This document shows, piece by piece, positions 33,622-43,539 of a DNA stretch of 60,543 bases. Origin of the DNA: Bacteroidales bacterium (GTDB taxonomy: Bacteria > Bacteroidota > Bacteroidia > Bacteroidales > UBA4181); NCBI GenBank assembly GCA_031275285.1, contig JAISOY010000063.1, positions 1 to 60,543 of the forward strand, in the 5' to 3' direction. Numbering within the stretch: the stretch's first letter is position 1; each line of letters opens with the position of its first letter. The notes below the pieces were generated by a model. That model was not told where the DNA came from. It saw only the letters and a program-made list of their open reading frames with translations, and made no database searches. A program made the translations under genes and the position numbers.

Positions 33622-36483
33622 CTAATTAAATGAGATTTTAAACAAAAGATGTGGTTGCACTTCTTTATATTCAGGAATATATATGGTACGTAACCCCATA
33701 TTGATCGGAAAATTCATCCTGAAAAAATTAATATCAGCCAATAAGTCGATTCCTACACTCAACATCCGGTCGGATACCCATCCCTGACTCGTCTGGTTAC
33801 GATTATCGGCTACATTACAAAATACGTTGGCGCTCAATCGCCGCACATACATCAGATAAGTCCAGTTCCAATCCGGATAAGCCAATGGAAAAGCATATTC
33901 AGCCAATCCCATAAGTAATTTTTCGGTACGCGCTTTAGAGTAACCACGGGGAAAATTCAGCATAGTCCCATACAAATAATAATCAGTTTTCTGCTGTTGC
34001 CAGCTTCCGGATAATTGTAAACTATGATGCTTGGCTATACCGGGAAAATAAAAGCGTCCGTATACATAATACATATAACCGAACAACCGGGTATGATCGG
34101 GAGTATGCTTCAATGCAGCCTGCAATAAGAGTCCCCATCTGGGTGCCAGGTCACGGGTAGAAGTCCGCAGATAGCGGTAAAAATTAATCCCATAAGCCAG
34201 TTCCCATAGGCCATACAAGTAATCATCGCTAATATTTGAATAAAAATAAGTGGTATTGTATGACAAATTTACCTGAGGCACCAGGCCTGTTATGTAACGG
34301 TTACGCGTAAAATTAAAAGGAACATAAGTCCGGACATGGATATCGGCATTATTATGCCTTGAGTTCAGATTTTCCCTTCCTTCTCCGGACGGCCCGTACA
34401 CGTCTTTTTTCCCTCCGTATTCTATCCCGAATTCGACAACCGGATACAGTCCTTTATAAGTAAGGTCTGCATGAAGCGTATGATGTCCCCTCCATGAATA
34501 ACCTGCTGATGAAGTCATGTTCCCAAGTAGATCCTGCGAAAGAAATACAACACCTGGGTAGATCCCCGTAGAGGTAACATCAGAAACATCTATTTTATAA
34601 TATAACGGAGCCCAACTATGCACATTGAACAAATGTTGCCATTTGCGAAAGGGTTTCACCTCATAAGTATATTCCGGAATAATACTATCCTGCAAATTAA
34701 AATTTTCCTGGAGAGCAAGTGTTTCATACAGTTTGACAGAGTGGTCAGATACCTTCTCCACAGGGGTCCATTGTTGGTCATTCAATTCGATTTCGACTAG
34801 TTGGTAACCATTAGCCGAATACTCGGAAATAAGCATTTTGTTGCCCGGGATATCCGGTTGAGGATCGAATGCACCAAAGCGGGAAGAAGTCACCTGCAGG
34901 ATTTTATTGTCCTGGTAACCGGTCGCATAAATATTGGTAATCCCATTATAATACCCTGTATAAAACAGATACTCTCCTCCATCTACCGGATGTGCAATAT
35001 CATCATAGGTAGATTCAAGTACAGTTATAAATAGTCCCGAAACAATATCTACTTTAGCAATGGATTTTCCGTTCTTCCCGTTCACAATCACCAGTAGGAA
35101 CTTTCCGTCATTACCCCAGGAGGGAGTTTGTAACTGGGCCTGTTCAGGTGCAGGTATACGCAATTTCTCTTTACCTGTTGCCACATCCAGTAATACAATG
35201 GTATGTTCATCATTCAAAGCAACATCTATTACAGCAATTGTTGACGCATCAGGAGAAAGCGAAGGAGCAAAATAACGGCTTTTGCGTGCCAAAGTATGTT
35301 TTTTACCTGTTTTGGTGTCCAGCCACTTCACAACGGAGTAAGTCCTGTTGGTCCACCGGACATCCGGAATTGACTCTGACCATGTAATATAACCATTAAC
35401 AGATGATATTCGATCTGAATTCAGCGAACCTGGGGTAAAAAGAACTTTTTCATTGCCTGAGCGGTCAATAGTTACCCATTGGGGAATTTGCGCCAGTCCT
35501 GTTTTCTGGACAACAAAAGTAGAATCCGTATAATATTGCGGGGACCTATAACTTGTATATAATTCGGATGTCCGGTTAATAGTGGTATACACATCATAAG
35601 ACGTATTTCTGTCCTGTTTTTCCCAAAGATTGGTCAGATCTTCGAATGCATGATTATATAGTTCCCAGATACGGTGCCCTGTCTGCTGTTTCAACCCGAT
35701 TTTGAACGGATAAAGGAAGAAAAGGTAGGGCTTCCTCGCAACCACATCAATCGTATTCTCAAAAAGTTGCGGGCCATATTCCTTCCGTGACCATGAGACC
35801 AATTGATATCCCATTTCATAATAGTTCGGCACATGATCACGATAAGACCCCAAAAATGCTTTATCAAATTTCTGGTACTTATCCGATAGCGCTATCGTTC
35901 TTAATGGCATCTCGAAAGCAGGATTACGGCCCCTCCCGGCATTACTGAGCGCCGTTTCGGTAGCTACGGCATCTCCTTCAAGGAACCATTGAGGTAGTAA
36001 GGCGGATACTACACCTACCGATTGTTGGCCGATCGCATAACCCAATCCTTTGGTTACACTCTGATTCAGCTTATCGATCTGTACGACATGCCTGTATTCA
36101 TGAAGCGCTAACTGTTCAAGCCAATTATGGGAATAATTGGTTTGTGGCGGAGTAAGGTACCATTCCGACCGCTTGGGCGCCCATGAAACGAAACCATTGG
36201 AAAAAGCCGGCCTGTTATGTAATACTACCGGTATTTTGCGGGGATGATGGTTCAGGGTTTTGCTTTCCGCATTATAAATATAGTTCAGGACATTGGTAGT
36301 ATATAGTCCCTGATGCTCAATATCGGCGGGAAATACCACACGAAAACGTTCGGTATTTATTTGCCGCCAACGAACAGAAGCCGGATTGGTTCCTGATTCA
36401 TAAAATTGTGCGTATAAAGGGTATCCCGGTAAAAATATAAAAAGACAAAACAAGTAATATGTCAGGGTACGGTTCAATATCAT
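33622..36483 (-). CDS. Outer-membrane protein: HEYRH peptidase-like domain, beta-propeller, barrel
   Basis: 953 residues from ATG 36483 (a TTG three bases earlier is less likely). Signal peptide ends at PLYAQ. About residues 120-190 hold LALHEYRHVVQIDKLN, an HExxH zinc motif, followed some 40 residues later by WFLEGDAVATE, which could supply the third ligand Glu. The middle shows TolB/WD40-like propeller repeats (SPDASTIAVIDVAL, PSWGNDGKFLLVIV). The last 350 residues are rich in alternating aromatic strands and end with LLFKISFN, typical of an outer-membrane beta-barrel. This reads as a surface metallopeptidase-like protein with a membrane anchor of its own. Whether it is proteolytic is untested. 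Confidence 0.8.
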   Translation of the reverse strand: MILNRTLTYYLFCLFIFLPGYPLYAQFYESGTNPASVRWRQINTERFRVVFPADIEHQGLYTTNVLNYIYNAESKTLNHHPRKIPVVLHNRPAFSNGFVSWAPKRSEWYLTPPQTNYSHNWLEQLALHEYRHVVQIDKLNQSVTKGLGYAIGQQSVGVVSALLPQWFLEGDAVATETALSNAGRGRNPAFEMPLRTIALSDKYQKFDKAFLGSYRDHVPNYYEMGYQLVSWSRKEYGPQLFENTIDVVARKPYLFFLYPFKIGLKQQTGHRIWELYNHAFEDLTNLWEKQDRNTSYDVYTTINRTSELYTSYRSPQYYTDSTFVVQKTGLAQIPQWVTIDRSGNEKVLFTPGSLNSDRISSVNGYITWSESIPDVRWTNRTYSVVKWLDTKTGKKHTLARKSRYFAPSLSPDASTIAVIDVALNDEHTIVLLDVATGKEKLRIPAPEQAQLQTPSWGNDGKFLLVIVNGKNGKSIAKVDIVSGLFITVLESTYDDIAHPVDGGEYLFYTGYYNGITNIYATGYQDNKILQVTSSRFGAFDPQPDIPGNKMLISEYSANGYQLVEIELNDQQWTPVEKVSDHSVKLYETLALQENFNLQDSIIPEYTYEVKPFRKWQHLFNVHSWAPLYYKIDVSDVTSTGIYPGVVFLSQDLLGNMTSSAGYSWRGHHTLHADLTYKGLYPVVEFGIEYGGKKDVYGPSGEGRENLNSRHNNADIHVRTYVPFNFTRNRYITGLVPQVNLSYNTTYFYSNISDDYLYGLWELAYGINFYRYLRTSTRDLAPRWGLLLQAALKHTPDHTRLFGYMYYVYGRFYFPGIAKHHSLQLSGSWQQQKTDYYLYGTMLNFPRGYSKARTEKLLMGLAEYAFPLAYPDWNWTYLMYVRRLSANVFCNVADNRNQTSQGWVSDRMLSVGIDLLADINFFRMNFPINMGLRTIYIPEYKEVQPHLLFKISFN

Positions 36484-36691
36484 CAACTATTTCGATGTAT
36501 TCGGTTTATTTTTCTGAAACCAGCAATGAGCTATGATTCAAAATTTCTGTTGTGTATTCCAATTAATTTGGCAAAAGTAGAAATATTTCTCCTGTTCTTC
36601 AATTCCTTTGGTAAATATGAGCATTTTTCATCAATAATAAAAAACAACACATTGTGAATAAGATCATTACAAAAATAATTACCATTAATAG

Positions 36692-36721
36692 TTTGTATCA
36701 TTAACATTCTGAGTAATTTTA
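36692..36721 (+). promoter_or_regulatory. Promoter of the DUF2027-Smr gene
   Basis: TTTG (36692-36695), an 18-bp spacer, then TAATTTTA, one base off TAnnTTTG; 22 nt before the start codon. Confidence 0.45.
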
Positions 36722-36742
36722 CATCGCAAAAACATACAGAAA

Positions 36743-37807
36743 ATGGAACTAAAAAAAGGAGATAAGGTCAAATTTTTAAATGATATCGGAGGGGGTGTTG
36801 TCACACGGATCGATGGTAAGATAGTTCATGTGAGAAATGAGGACGGTTTTGAGATCCCCGTACAGATTTCCCAGTTATTGAAAAAAGAAACCCAGGAAAA
36901 AGCGTACGACCTTTTTGATCCCGACATACAAGAGGTCGCAGAACCATCAAAAGAACCTGTAAGCCAGGATCCTTCTCCCCTGGAGTATATCGACATCTCA
37001 ATGGATTCCGGTGATTCAAATATTGATACGACGATCAATATACTGCTGGCCTGCACCGTGAACAAAAATAAGGAAAATAACGATATTTACGACTTATATC
37101 TCATCAATGACTGCGGTTATCATATCATGTATGTAACAGCCATGATTACCGGTGGTGTTTATAAAGGGTTACAGGCAGGGATGCTTGAAAACAATACCAC
37201 CATTCACCTGGCTGAAATATTCGGAACAGACTTAAAGAATATCAAAAGTATACATTTTGATATTCTCTTTTTCAAGAAGGGAAATTACATGCCTCAGGAT
37301 CCAATGCATTATAAGCTAAGCATTGACGAATTCTATTTCATTGATAAAACCCATTATTCTGCCAATGGGTACCTGGATGAAAAAGCGATAGTATATAACA
37401 TTTCAGAGGAATACCTTTTGCATGAAATAGAAAATACAGCCAGTAAACACCAGGCACAGTTAGAAAAACAAAAAAAGGAGATAGACCTACCCCAAAAGTC
37501 CCCAAATATAAAAAATGATCCCCAAAAAGAGATCCAGGAAATAGATCTGCATATAGAACAATTATCTGATAATTACCAGCATTTGTCCCCGGGAGAAATA
37601 CTCGACATACAGATGGGCCGTTTTGATATAGCCCTTGAAGGCGCTATCCGAAACCGTCAGAAACGGATTGTTTTTATACATGGTGTTGGTAACGGTCGTC
37701 TACGCCTTGAAATCCGAAAAACATTGGAACAAAAATATCCGAAACTCCGTTATCAGGATGCTTCTTTTAAAGAATATGGTTACGGTGCAACATTAGTATT
37801 CCTGTAA
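36743..37807 (+). CDS. DUF2027 protein with C-terminal Smr domain
   Basis: 354 residues. An N-terminal SH3-like beta module (KGDKVKFLNDIGGGVVTRI) is followed by a DUF2027-type domain, a charged linker with repeated Lys/Gln near residues 240-270, and a Smr domain with DLHIEQL and HGVGNGRLRLEIRKTLEQ (the HGxGxGxLR nucleic-acid-binding loop). Smr domains nick DNA or cleave stalled mRNA, while MutS2 carries one at its C-terminus. The whole-protein function in Bacteroidetes is unknown; a role in RNA or ribosome rescue is a guess. A response regulator gene follows 22 bp later. Confidence 0.88.
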   Translation: MELKKGDKVKFLNDIGGGVVTRIDGKIVHVRNEDGFEIPVQISQLLKKETQEKAYDLFDPDIQEVAEPSKEPVSQDPSPLEYIDISMDSGDSNIDTTINILLACTVNKNKENNDIYDLYLINDCGYHIMYVTAMITGGVYKGLQAGMLENNTTIHLAEIFGTDLKNIKSIHFDILFFKKGNYMPQDPMHYKLSIDEFYFIDKTHYSANGYLDEKAIVYNISEEYLLHEIENTASKHQAQLEKQKKEIDLPQKSPNIKNDPQKEIQEIDLHIEQLSDNYQHLSPGEILDIQMGRFDIALEGAIRNRQKRIVFIHGVGNGRLRLEIRKTLEQKYPKLRYQDASFKEYGYGATLVFL

Positions 37808-37829
37808 ATCATACTTATCATCATTCATC

Positions 37830-38525
37830 ATGACACAAAAAAAATATAAAATATTATTGGCAGACGACGAAACGGATATCCTTGAATTTTTAAGTTACAA
37901 TTTAAGAAAAGAAGGTTATGAAGTATTTACGGCTATTAATGGTAATGAAGCGATACAAATAGCACTGAAAGAGATACCACACCTGATATTGTTGGATGTA
38001 ATGATGCCCGACAAAGACGGTATAGAAACATGTGAGGAATTAAGAACATATGCCCAGCTGGACGATAGCATCGTAGCATTCCTTACAGCAAGATCCGAAG
38101 ATTATTCACAAATTGCCGGTTTTGAGGCCGGAGCAGATGATTATATCAACAAACCTATTAAACCGAAGGTACTTCAAACACGTATTAAAGCATTACTGAA
38201 GCGATATCATGTAACCGAAGATGAAAACCTGGTAAAAAATAAAGGAATTTTCATTGACAAGGAACGTTTTATTGTCATCAAAAACGGGAAAGAACTAACT
38301 CTACCCAAAAAAGAATTTGAATTATTGGCTTTATTAATGTCCAAGCCGGAAAAAGTATTCGGACGTGAAGAAATTTTTAATCACGTATGGGGTGATGACA
38401 TTATTGTAGGAGACAGGACTATTGATGTTCACATAAGGAAACTCCGTGAAAAAATCGGTGACAAATACATTAAAACGTTGAAGGGTGTAGGCTATAAATT
38501 CATCATAAAAGATGAAAATCCGTAA
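37830..38525 (+). CDS. OmpR/PhoB-family response regulator
   Basis: 231 residues: a receiver domain (ADDETDILEF acidic pocket, phosphoacceptor Asp in LILLDVMMPDKDG, FLTARSED and the conserved Lys in INKPIKP) and a winged-helix DNA-binding domain (PKKEFELLALLMSKPEKVF, ending GVGYKFIIKD). It is a cytoplasmic transcription factor. No histidine kinase gene is adjacent, so its partner is encoded elsewhere. It lies between the Smr gene and a YfiR-like/TonB-receptor pair that has its own promoter. Confidence 0.95.
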   Translation: MTQKKYKILLADDETDILEFLSYNLRKEGYEVFTAINGNEAIQIALKEIPHLILLDVMMPDKDGIETCEELRTYAQLDDSIVAFLTARSEDYSQIAGFEAGADDYINKPIKPKVLQTRIKALLKRYHVTEDENLVKNKGIFIDKERFIVIKNGKELTLPKKEFELLALLMSKPEKVFGREEIFNHVWGDDIIVGDRTIDVHIRKLREKIGDKYIKTLKGVGYKFIIKDENP

Positions 38526-38552
38526 AAATGTTCATGCTTATTGATAAAATAT

Positions 38553-38583
38553 TTTGTTATCGAATGTTAAAATGTTAATTTTG
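38553..38583 (+). promoter_or_regulatory. Perfect Bacteroidetes-type promoter for the YfiR-like gene
   Basis: TTTG at 38553-38556, a 19-bp spacer, and TAATTTTG at 38576-38583: full match to the -33/-7 consensus. Transcription would begin near 38590, so the next gene must start after that, supporting ATG 38611. Confidence 0.65.
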
Positions 38584-38610
38584 CGTAACAAAATACAGTA
38601 TGGAAACCCC

Positions 38611-39174
38611 ATGAGATTATTTTTTTTAGGTCTATTCTTGTGTTTTAGCATTACGGTATATTCTCAAAATGAACGATTTAAATCGCTATTCATCTATAAG
38701 TTTTCCGTTAATGTAGAATGGCCGGTAAATTATCAACAAGGTAATTTTACCATTACTGTTTTGGGGAAATCCAGTATGATTTCTGAGTTACAGCACAATG
38801 TAAAAGGAAAGAAAGTCGGAAATCAAATCATTCAAATATCGGAAGCAAGTAATATATCCGGAATAGGGAAATGTAATATTTTATATATTCCGGCACAACA
38901 GAGCAATCTACTTGAAGCCGCACGGAAACATCTTTCCGGAAAACCTACCCTCATTGTTACGGAAAAAAGGGGAATGATCATGCAAGGCGCTGATATTAAT
39001 ATATCTCAAACAGGCGGAAAGCTTCAATTTGAAGTGAATCCCAAGCAGGTCCAGAATAAAGGTCTAAAATTAAGCAAAACATTGCTTGATTTGGGAATTG
39101 TATATGATAGTTCGGGCACCATACGAAAAATACCTGAATTAGAATCAGTGGATGATACAAGTGTCCCTAGATAG
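38611..39174 (+). CDS. YfiR-like (DUF4154) exported protein
   Basis: 187 residues from MRLFFLGLFL, chosen because the promoter at 38553-38583 lies upstream of it. Signal peptide ends near YSQN. The DUF4154 pattern is present: FIYKFSVNVEWP, FTITVLGKSSM, and CNILYIPAQQSN followed by GKPTLIVTEKRGMIMQGADIN. In Pseudomonas YfiR is a periplasmic repressor of a diguanylate cyclase. Here no cyclase is near; a TonB-type receptor gene follows 16 bp later, so the pair may sense a ligand together. The regulatory role is inference. Confidence 0.82.
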   Translation: MRLFFLGLFLCFSITVYSQNERFKSLFIYKFSVNVEWPVNYQQGNFTITVLGKSSMISELQHNVKGKKVGNQIIQISEASNISGIGKCNILYIPAQQSNLLEAARKHLSGKPTLIVTEKRGMIMQGADINISQTGGKLQFEVNPKQVQNKGLKLSKTLLDLGIVYDSSGTIRKIPELESVDDTSVPR

Positions 39175-39189
39175 TTTAATTTATTGAAA

Positions 39190-41310
39190 ATGGTCAAATA
39201 TATCATCATATTCTTTTTCTTCACCTGTTGCATTTCCACCATCGGGTTTGCTCAAAACAAGCCTGTAACTGAAATGAGCAGAAGTGATGTATTGAATTTG
39301 ACGATCGAGGAGCTATATAAACTACCACTTGAAGACATCATAAAATTATCAGAGATCGTTGGTGTATCTGTGGATGAATTATACGAAATGGTAAGTACAT
39401 CATCCAGGGTCGAAGAGTCAAGAGAAGAGGCTCCTAATGTCATGCATGTCATTACCCAGGAAGAAATTAAATACAGGGGATACAGGACATTGAGAGAAGT
39501 CCTGGTCAATATTCCTGGTTTTGGTGTTTTTATGAAAGACGTGCAATATGTTGCCCAGGTTCGTGGTATTGCTCCCAATGACAATGAGAAAATCAGTTTT
39601 ATGCTCAACGGACACCGGATCAACCAAATGTCTGAACCTGATTTATTAAATAGCTCCATTAATTTAAGTAACCTCGAACGTATTGAAATAATTGTCGGCC
39701 CGGGATCAGTCCTATACGGTGCAGAAAGCCTGGTGGCAATTGTGAATATGATCACCCGGAAAGCATACAATAACGAGATCAGTGTTACAGTGGGGGCTCC
39801 TGAAGAATATACCTTAAATGCTATTTTCGGAAAGGTATGGGATACCGATAAAAGCATTACCTTTTCTTTCACAGGCACACAACGAGAAGGATGGAATGCC
39901 TACAAAGTAGGAGCTGTTGAAAACGGCTCCACCTATGATCTGCTGTCAAGAGACAAAAGTACAATGCCCCAACGCATGTATCCGAGTTTTTTCATTACTG
40001 CTTTAGGACAATATGAAAACTGGCAGATTGGCATATCATCATTCAATTATTCCACATCACGTATCGGATGGGCCGGAAGTATCAGCCTTGATGATCGTGA
40101 AAAACTAAAAAACCAGGACTATATCAATTCAGTTGTTGTAAAAAACGAAAGTAAAATAAACGATAAGCTTGGCTTTTTACTTTCTGCGAGTTTTGACAAT
40201 AAACAGACCATTCAGCCGAATAATCTTAGTATGATGGAAAACGCATACAAAATGGAAGTCGGTATCAATCATACTACTGAACGGAATTATTTACAGGCCG
40301 GTATTCAGGTAGGGTATTATCAGGAAAGGAATAATCAGGTTCATCTGTGGATATCTCCGGATACTACCCGGTTATATCCGTTAATCAAAGACAGTGATCT
40401 TTATAGTATTGGCGGCTATATTTCCGAAAAATACCAGATCTCGGATCAACTAAAGTTAGTAGCGGCATTACGGGGTGATTATTATTCCATCTTAAAAGAC
40501 AATAATTTTTCCCTTAGTCCCCGGGTGGCTCTTATTTATTCGCCGACAGAACGTTTCACCACCAAATTGATGTATAATAAGGCCACCAGATATCCTTCGG
40601 CACGTGCCAGCCATTTATGCGTATGGGACCAGAACGTGCCCAGCAGAAGAGATCGTATGGTAACAAAACCGGAAAAATTAAACACCATTGAGTCAGAAAA
40701 TATATTCTTTTTCAAAAATACCAGGATTTCGGTAGTAGGATACTACCAACATTTAAAAGATTTCATATCCTGGTTTGAACCATTCATGAATATCGGTAAT
40801 TTTTCAGGTTTCGGTTTCGAAGCCACCTGGAAAACAAATTTCACACCTAATATTTCCGTCTGGGCCAATGCCACATACAGCAATACTGACTTTACACAAA
40901 AGGCCAGTTCACCGGTTGACCAGGACGGGTCTGTAATACCGACATCCACTGTAGTAAATGATAAAGGTGAGATGATCGCAGTTCCTAAATTCAGTGCTAA
41001 TTTAGGTGCCGATTTTCGTTTCTTTGAAAAATTATATTTTTCACCCCGGTTAAACTTTTTCACCAGACAGCCTACGACTAATTATTTTCATTATAACGAC
41101 GCTGATGAAAGATTTAACTTCTTTTATGTAGATAATCAGATATTCTTAGATGCTGCACTCACCTATGAAGGAATCCTTAAAGGTTTCGACCTGCGCATTT
41201 CAGCACAGAATATCCTTAATAATCAACGCCAAACGGGCAGTGTCTTCGCCAATCAAACATATACACCTCAGGGATTTACTTTCCAGGCAACTCTTTTCTA
41301 TTCATTCTGA
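39190..41310 (+). CDS. TonB-dependent receptor-like outer-membrane protein
   Basis: 706 residues from ATG 39190 (a TTG two codons earlier is weaker). Signal peptide ends at IGFAQN. It lacks the carboxypeptidase-like domain of SusC proteins and starts with a short helical stretch (LNLTIEELYKLPLEDIIKLS). The plug domain follows (YRTLREVLVNIPGFGVF, VQYVAQVRGI, ERIEIIVGPGSVLYGAESL), then a barrel ending in FQATLFYSF with an aromatic C-terminus. It is a smaller receptor of the BtuB/siderophore type; ligand unknown. The neighbour YfiR-like gene suggests a sensing or regulated-uptake role. Confidence 0.9.
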   Translation: MVKYIIIFFFFTCCISTIGFAQNKPVTEMSRSDVLNLTIEELYKLPLEDIIKLSEIVGVSVDELYEMVSTSSRVEESREEAPNVMHVITQEEIKYRGYRTLREVLVNIPGFGVFMKDVQYVAQVRGIAPNDNEKISFMLNGHRINQMSEPDLLNSSINLSNLERIEIIVGPGSVLYGAESLVAIVNMITRKAYNNEISVTVGAPEEYTLNAIFGKVWDTDKSITFSFTGTQREGWNAYKVGAVENGSTYDLLSRDKSTMPQRMYPSFFITALGQYENWQIGISSFNYSTSRIGWAGSISLDDREKLKNQDYINSVVVKNESKINDKLGFLLSASFDNKQTIQPNNLSMMENAYKMEVGINHTTERNYLQAGIQVGYYQERNNQVHLWISPDTTRLYPLIKDSDLYSIGGYISEKYQISDQLKLVAALRGDYYSILKDNNFSLSPRVALIYSPTERFTTKLMYNKATRYPSARASHLCVWDQNVPSRRDRMVTKPEKLNTIESENIFFFKNTRISVVGYYQHLKDFISWFEPFMNIGNFSGFGFEATWKTNFTPNISVWANATYSNTDFTQKASSPVDQDGSVIPTSTVVNDKGEMIAVPKFSANLGADFRFFEKLYFSPRLNFFTRQPTTNYFHYNDADERFNFFYVDNQIFLDAALTYEGILKGFDLRISAQNILNNQRQTGSVFANQTYTPQGFTFQATLFYSF

Positions 41311-41336
41311 TCATACAATATTATTCAGTAATCATC

Positions 41337-41367
41337 TTTCAATATAAAGATTAAAGCCTTATATTTG
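41337..41367 (+). promoter_or_regulatory. Promoter of the acyltransferase gene
   Basis: TATATTTG (41360-41367) with TTTC 19 bp upstream; 26 nt before the start codon. Confidence 0.5.
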
Positions 41368-41392
41368 CTACAACAATTTATTCGGTTATACA

Positions 41393-42298
41393 ATGTCATC
41401 ACTTGGATACTATATATTTTATGGATTTATCTGGCTTATCTCTTTTTTACCCCTTAGGGTCCTTTATGTGATATCCGATTTCCTGTACCTGATTGTATGT
41501 TATGTTATTCGTTATCGCCGTTCCGTAATTTTTGAGAACCTGAGAAATTCTTTTCCTGAAAAAACAGAAAAGGAACGAAAAAAAATAGCACACCAATTTT
41601 ACCGGTTCTTGTGCGACATGTTTATAGAGACTATCAAAGTGCTACATATCAGCACTGAACAAATTCATCGACGCATTCGCTACAGTAATCCTCAAATGTT
41701 TGAAGATCTAAGCAAAAAAGGAAAACAAATCTTTTTTGTTCCTGGACATTATGGAAACTGGGAATGGCTGGCAACACTCGAACATACCATTCCTTATCAT
41801 CATTCAACCCTGTATCAGCCTCTTCATAACAAACATTTTGATAAATTATACTATGATCTGCGTACAAAATATGGTACAGATGCCATTCCTTCCAATATGG
41901 TTATACGCGCTATCAATAAATACCAAACTGAAAACCGGTTGACCGCTTTGTGTTTCCTGGCAGACCAGGCCCCTCAAAGTAGCCAGAGTCATTACTGGAC
42001 TACTTTTCTAAATCAGGAATCTTCCATTTTTTTGGGAGTTGAAAAGTTATCACGGCGTTACAATACAGCTGTATTATATTACGAGATACGGCGGGTAAAA
42101 AGAGGTTATTATGTGGTAGATACCACCCTGATTACAGAAAATGCTGCTGAAACTGCTGATAAAGAAATCACAGACAAACACGTGGAATTGCTCGAACAGA
42201 CGATACGAAGAACCCCACAATACTGGCTATGGAGCCACCGTCGCTGGAAAAGAAAACGACCGAAGGAGGAAACAGCTGATTCACCATCGGTTACATAA
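41393..42298 (+). CDS. Lipid A biosynthesis acyltransferase (LpxL/HtrB type)
   Basis: 301 residues. N-terminal membrane segment IWLISFLPLRVLYVISDFLY, then the acyltransferase motif VPGHYGNWEW (HX4E, near residue 118) and the later ADQAPQSSQSHYWTTFLN. C-terminus QYWLWSHRRWK is the family ending. It adds a secondary acyl chain to lipid A at the inner face of the cytoplasmic membrane. It is followed by, but not clearly co-transcribed with, carboxynorspermidine decarboxylase. Confidence 0.93.
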   Translation: MSSLGYYIFYGFIWLISFLPLRVLYVISDFLYLIVCYVIRYRRSVIFENLRNSFPEKTEKERKKIAHQFYRFLCDMFIETIKVLHISTEQIHRRIRYSNPQMFEDLSKKGKQIFFVPGHYGNWEWLATLEHTIPYHHSTLYQPLHNKHFDKLYYDLRTKYGTDAIPSNMVIRAINKYQTENRLTALCFLADQAPQSSQSHYWTTFLNQESSIFLGVEKLSRRYNTAVLYYEIRRVKRGYYVVDTTLITENAAETADKEITDKHVELLEQTIRRTPQYWLWSHRRWKRKRPKEETADSPSVT

Positions 42299-42402
42299 GT
42301 TATCCTAAATAAATAAGAGATAACAGCCTGAGAGCTGATATCTTTAATACTATTTTTGTTATTCTCCCGTTGAAATAGTAAAACCTATTAATAGAACTTA
42401 AA

Positions 42403-43539
42403 GTGGATTTTTCTCAGATACCTTCCCCCTGTTATGTCATTGATGAAAGCTTATTGATGAACAATCTGGCATTTATCCGGAATGTCAGGCAAGGAGCAGA
42501 TGTTGATATTATCCTTGCCCTTAAGGGATTTGCCATGTGGGGAGTATTCCCTTTAATATCTCCATATGTTAAAGGCATATCAGCCAGCTCAATACATGAA
42601 GCCCGGCTGGCGTTTGAAGAAATGAACACTTTAGCCCACACATATTCTCCGGCATATACCGACTCTGATTTTGATCAGATATTACAATATAGTAACCACA
42701 TTACATTCAATTCATTGACCCAATATGATCGTTTCCATAAACGCGTAATGCAATATGAACGTCCTATTTCAATGGGATTACGTGTTAATCCGGAAATATC
42801 CAAGGTAGATACTGCATTATATAACCCCTGCTCTCCCGGTTCCCGGTTGGGTCTTACAATAAAACAACTGGGTGTTGCTTTACCGGAAAATATAGAAGGA
42901 CTTCATGTACATGCTTTGTGTGAATCCCCGGCAGAAGCGACCAATGACCTGATCAAAAATACAGAATTAAAATTCGGCCATTTTTTTCCAAAAATCAAAT
43001 GGTTGAATATCGGAGGCGGACACCTCATGACACGGAAAGGATATAACATGGATCTTTTGATCAATACATTACAAACCTTTCGAAAGAAATATCCGCATAT
43101 CCGGCTGATCATGGAACCAGGTGCTGCATTTGTCTGGGAAACAGGCATACTGGTCGCTACAGTTGAAGACATTATCAGAAATGATGGTATCAATACAGCC
43201 ATTCTGAATGTTTCGTTTACCGCACATATGCCTGACTGTCTTGAAATGCCCTACAAGCCAAGAATCCGGGGAGCCTCTGATCCACAATCCGGAAAACCGG
43301 TATGGAGGATCGGCGGAAACAGTTGCCTGGCCGGTGATTTTATGGGAGACTGGTCTTTCGAAGAAGAACCTTATATCGGTAAACGAGTTATATTTGAAGA
43401 TATGATTCATTACACGATGGTAAAAACCACCATGTTCAATGGAGTTCCACACCCTTCAATAGGCACCTGGAATAACCGGAAAGGATTTACCTTACTGAAA
43501 CGTTTTGAATACGACGATTACAAAAACAGATTATCCTGA
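42403..43539 (+). CDS. nspC: Carboxynorspermidine/carboxyspermidine decarboxylase
   Basis: 378 residues starting at GTG 42403, chosen because MDFSQIPSPCYVIDE matches the family's N-terminus and no nearer ATG fits. It is a fold-III, PLP-dependent decarboxylase: ILALKGFAMWGVF carries the PLP lysine, LHVHALCES and WLNIGGGHLMT are the phosphate-binding segments, and GNSCLAGDFMGDW holds the catalytic Cys region. It makes spermidine or norspermidine from the carboxy-polyamine in the bacterial alternative pathway. The partner dehydrogenase is not in the window. The stop overlaps the next ATG (TGATG). Confidence 0.93.
   Translation: MDFSQIPSPCYVIDESLLMNNLAFIRNVRQGADVDIILALKGFAMWGVFPLISPYVKGISASSIHEARLAFEEMNTLAHTYSPAYTDSDFDQILQYSNHITFNSLTQYDRFHKRVMQYERPISMGLRVNPEISKVDTALYNPCSPGSRLGLTIKQLGVALPENIEGLHVHALCESPAEATNDLIKNTELKFGHFFPKIKWLNIGGGHLMTRKGYNMDLLINTLQTFRKKYPHIRLIMEPGAAFVWETGILVATVEDIIRNDGINTAILNVSFTAHMPDCLEMPYKPRIRGASDPQSGKPVWRIGGNSCLAGDFMGDWSFEEEPYIGKRVIFEDMIHYTMVKTTMFNGVPHPSIGTWNNRKGFTLLKRFEYDDYKNRLS

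Noticed and set aside
38554..38610. Upstream start for the YfiR-like protein
   Set aside because: It lies inside the -33/-7 promoter at 38553-38583, so it would not be transcribed; ATG 38611 starts at the signal peptide.
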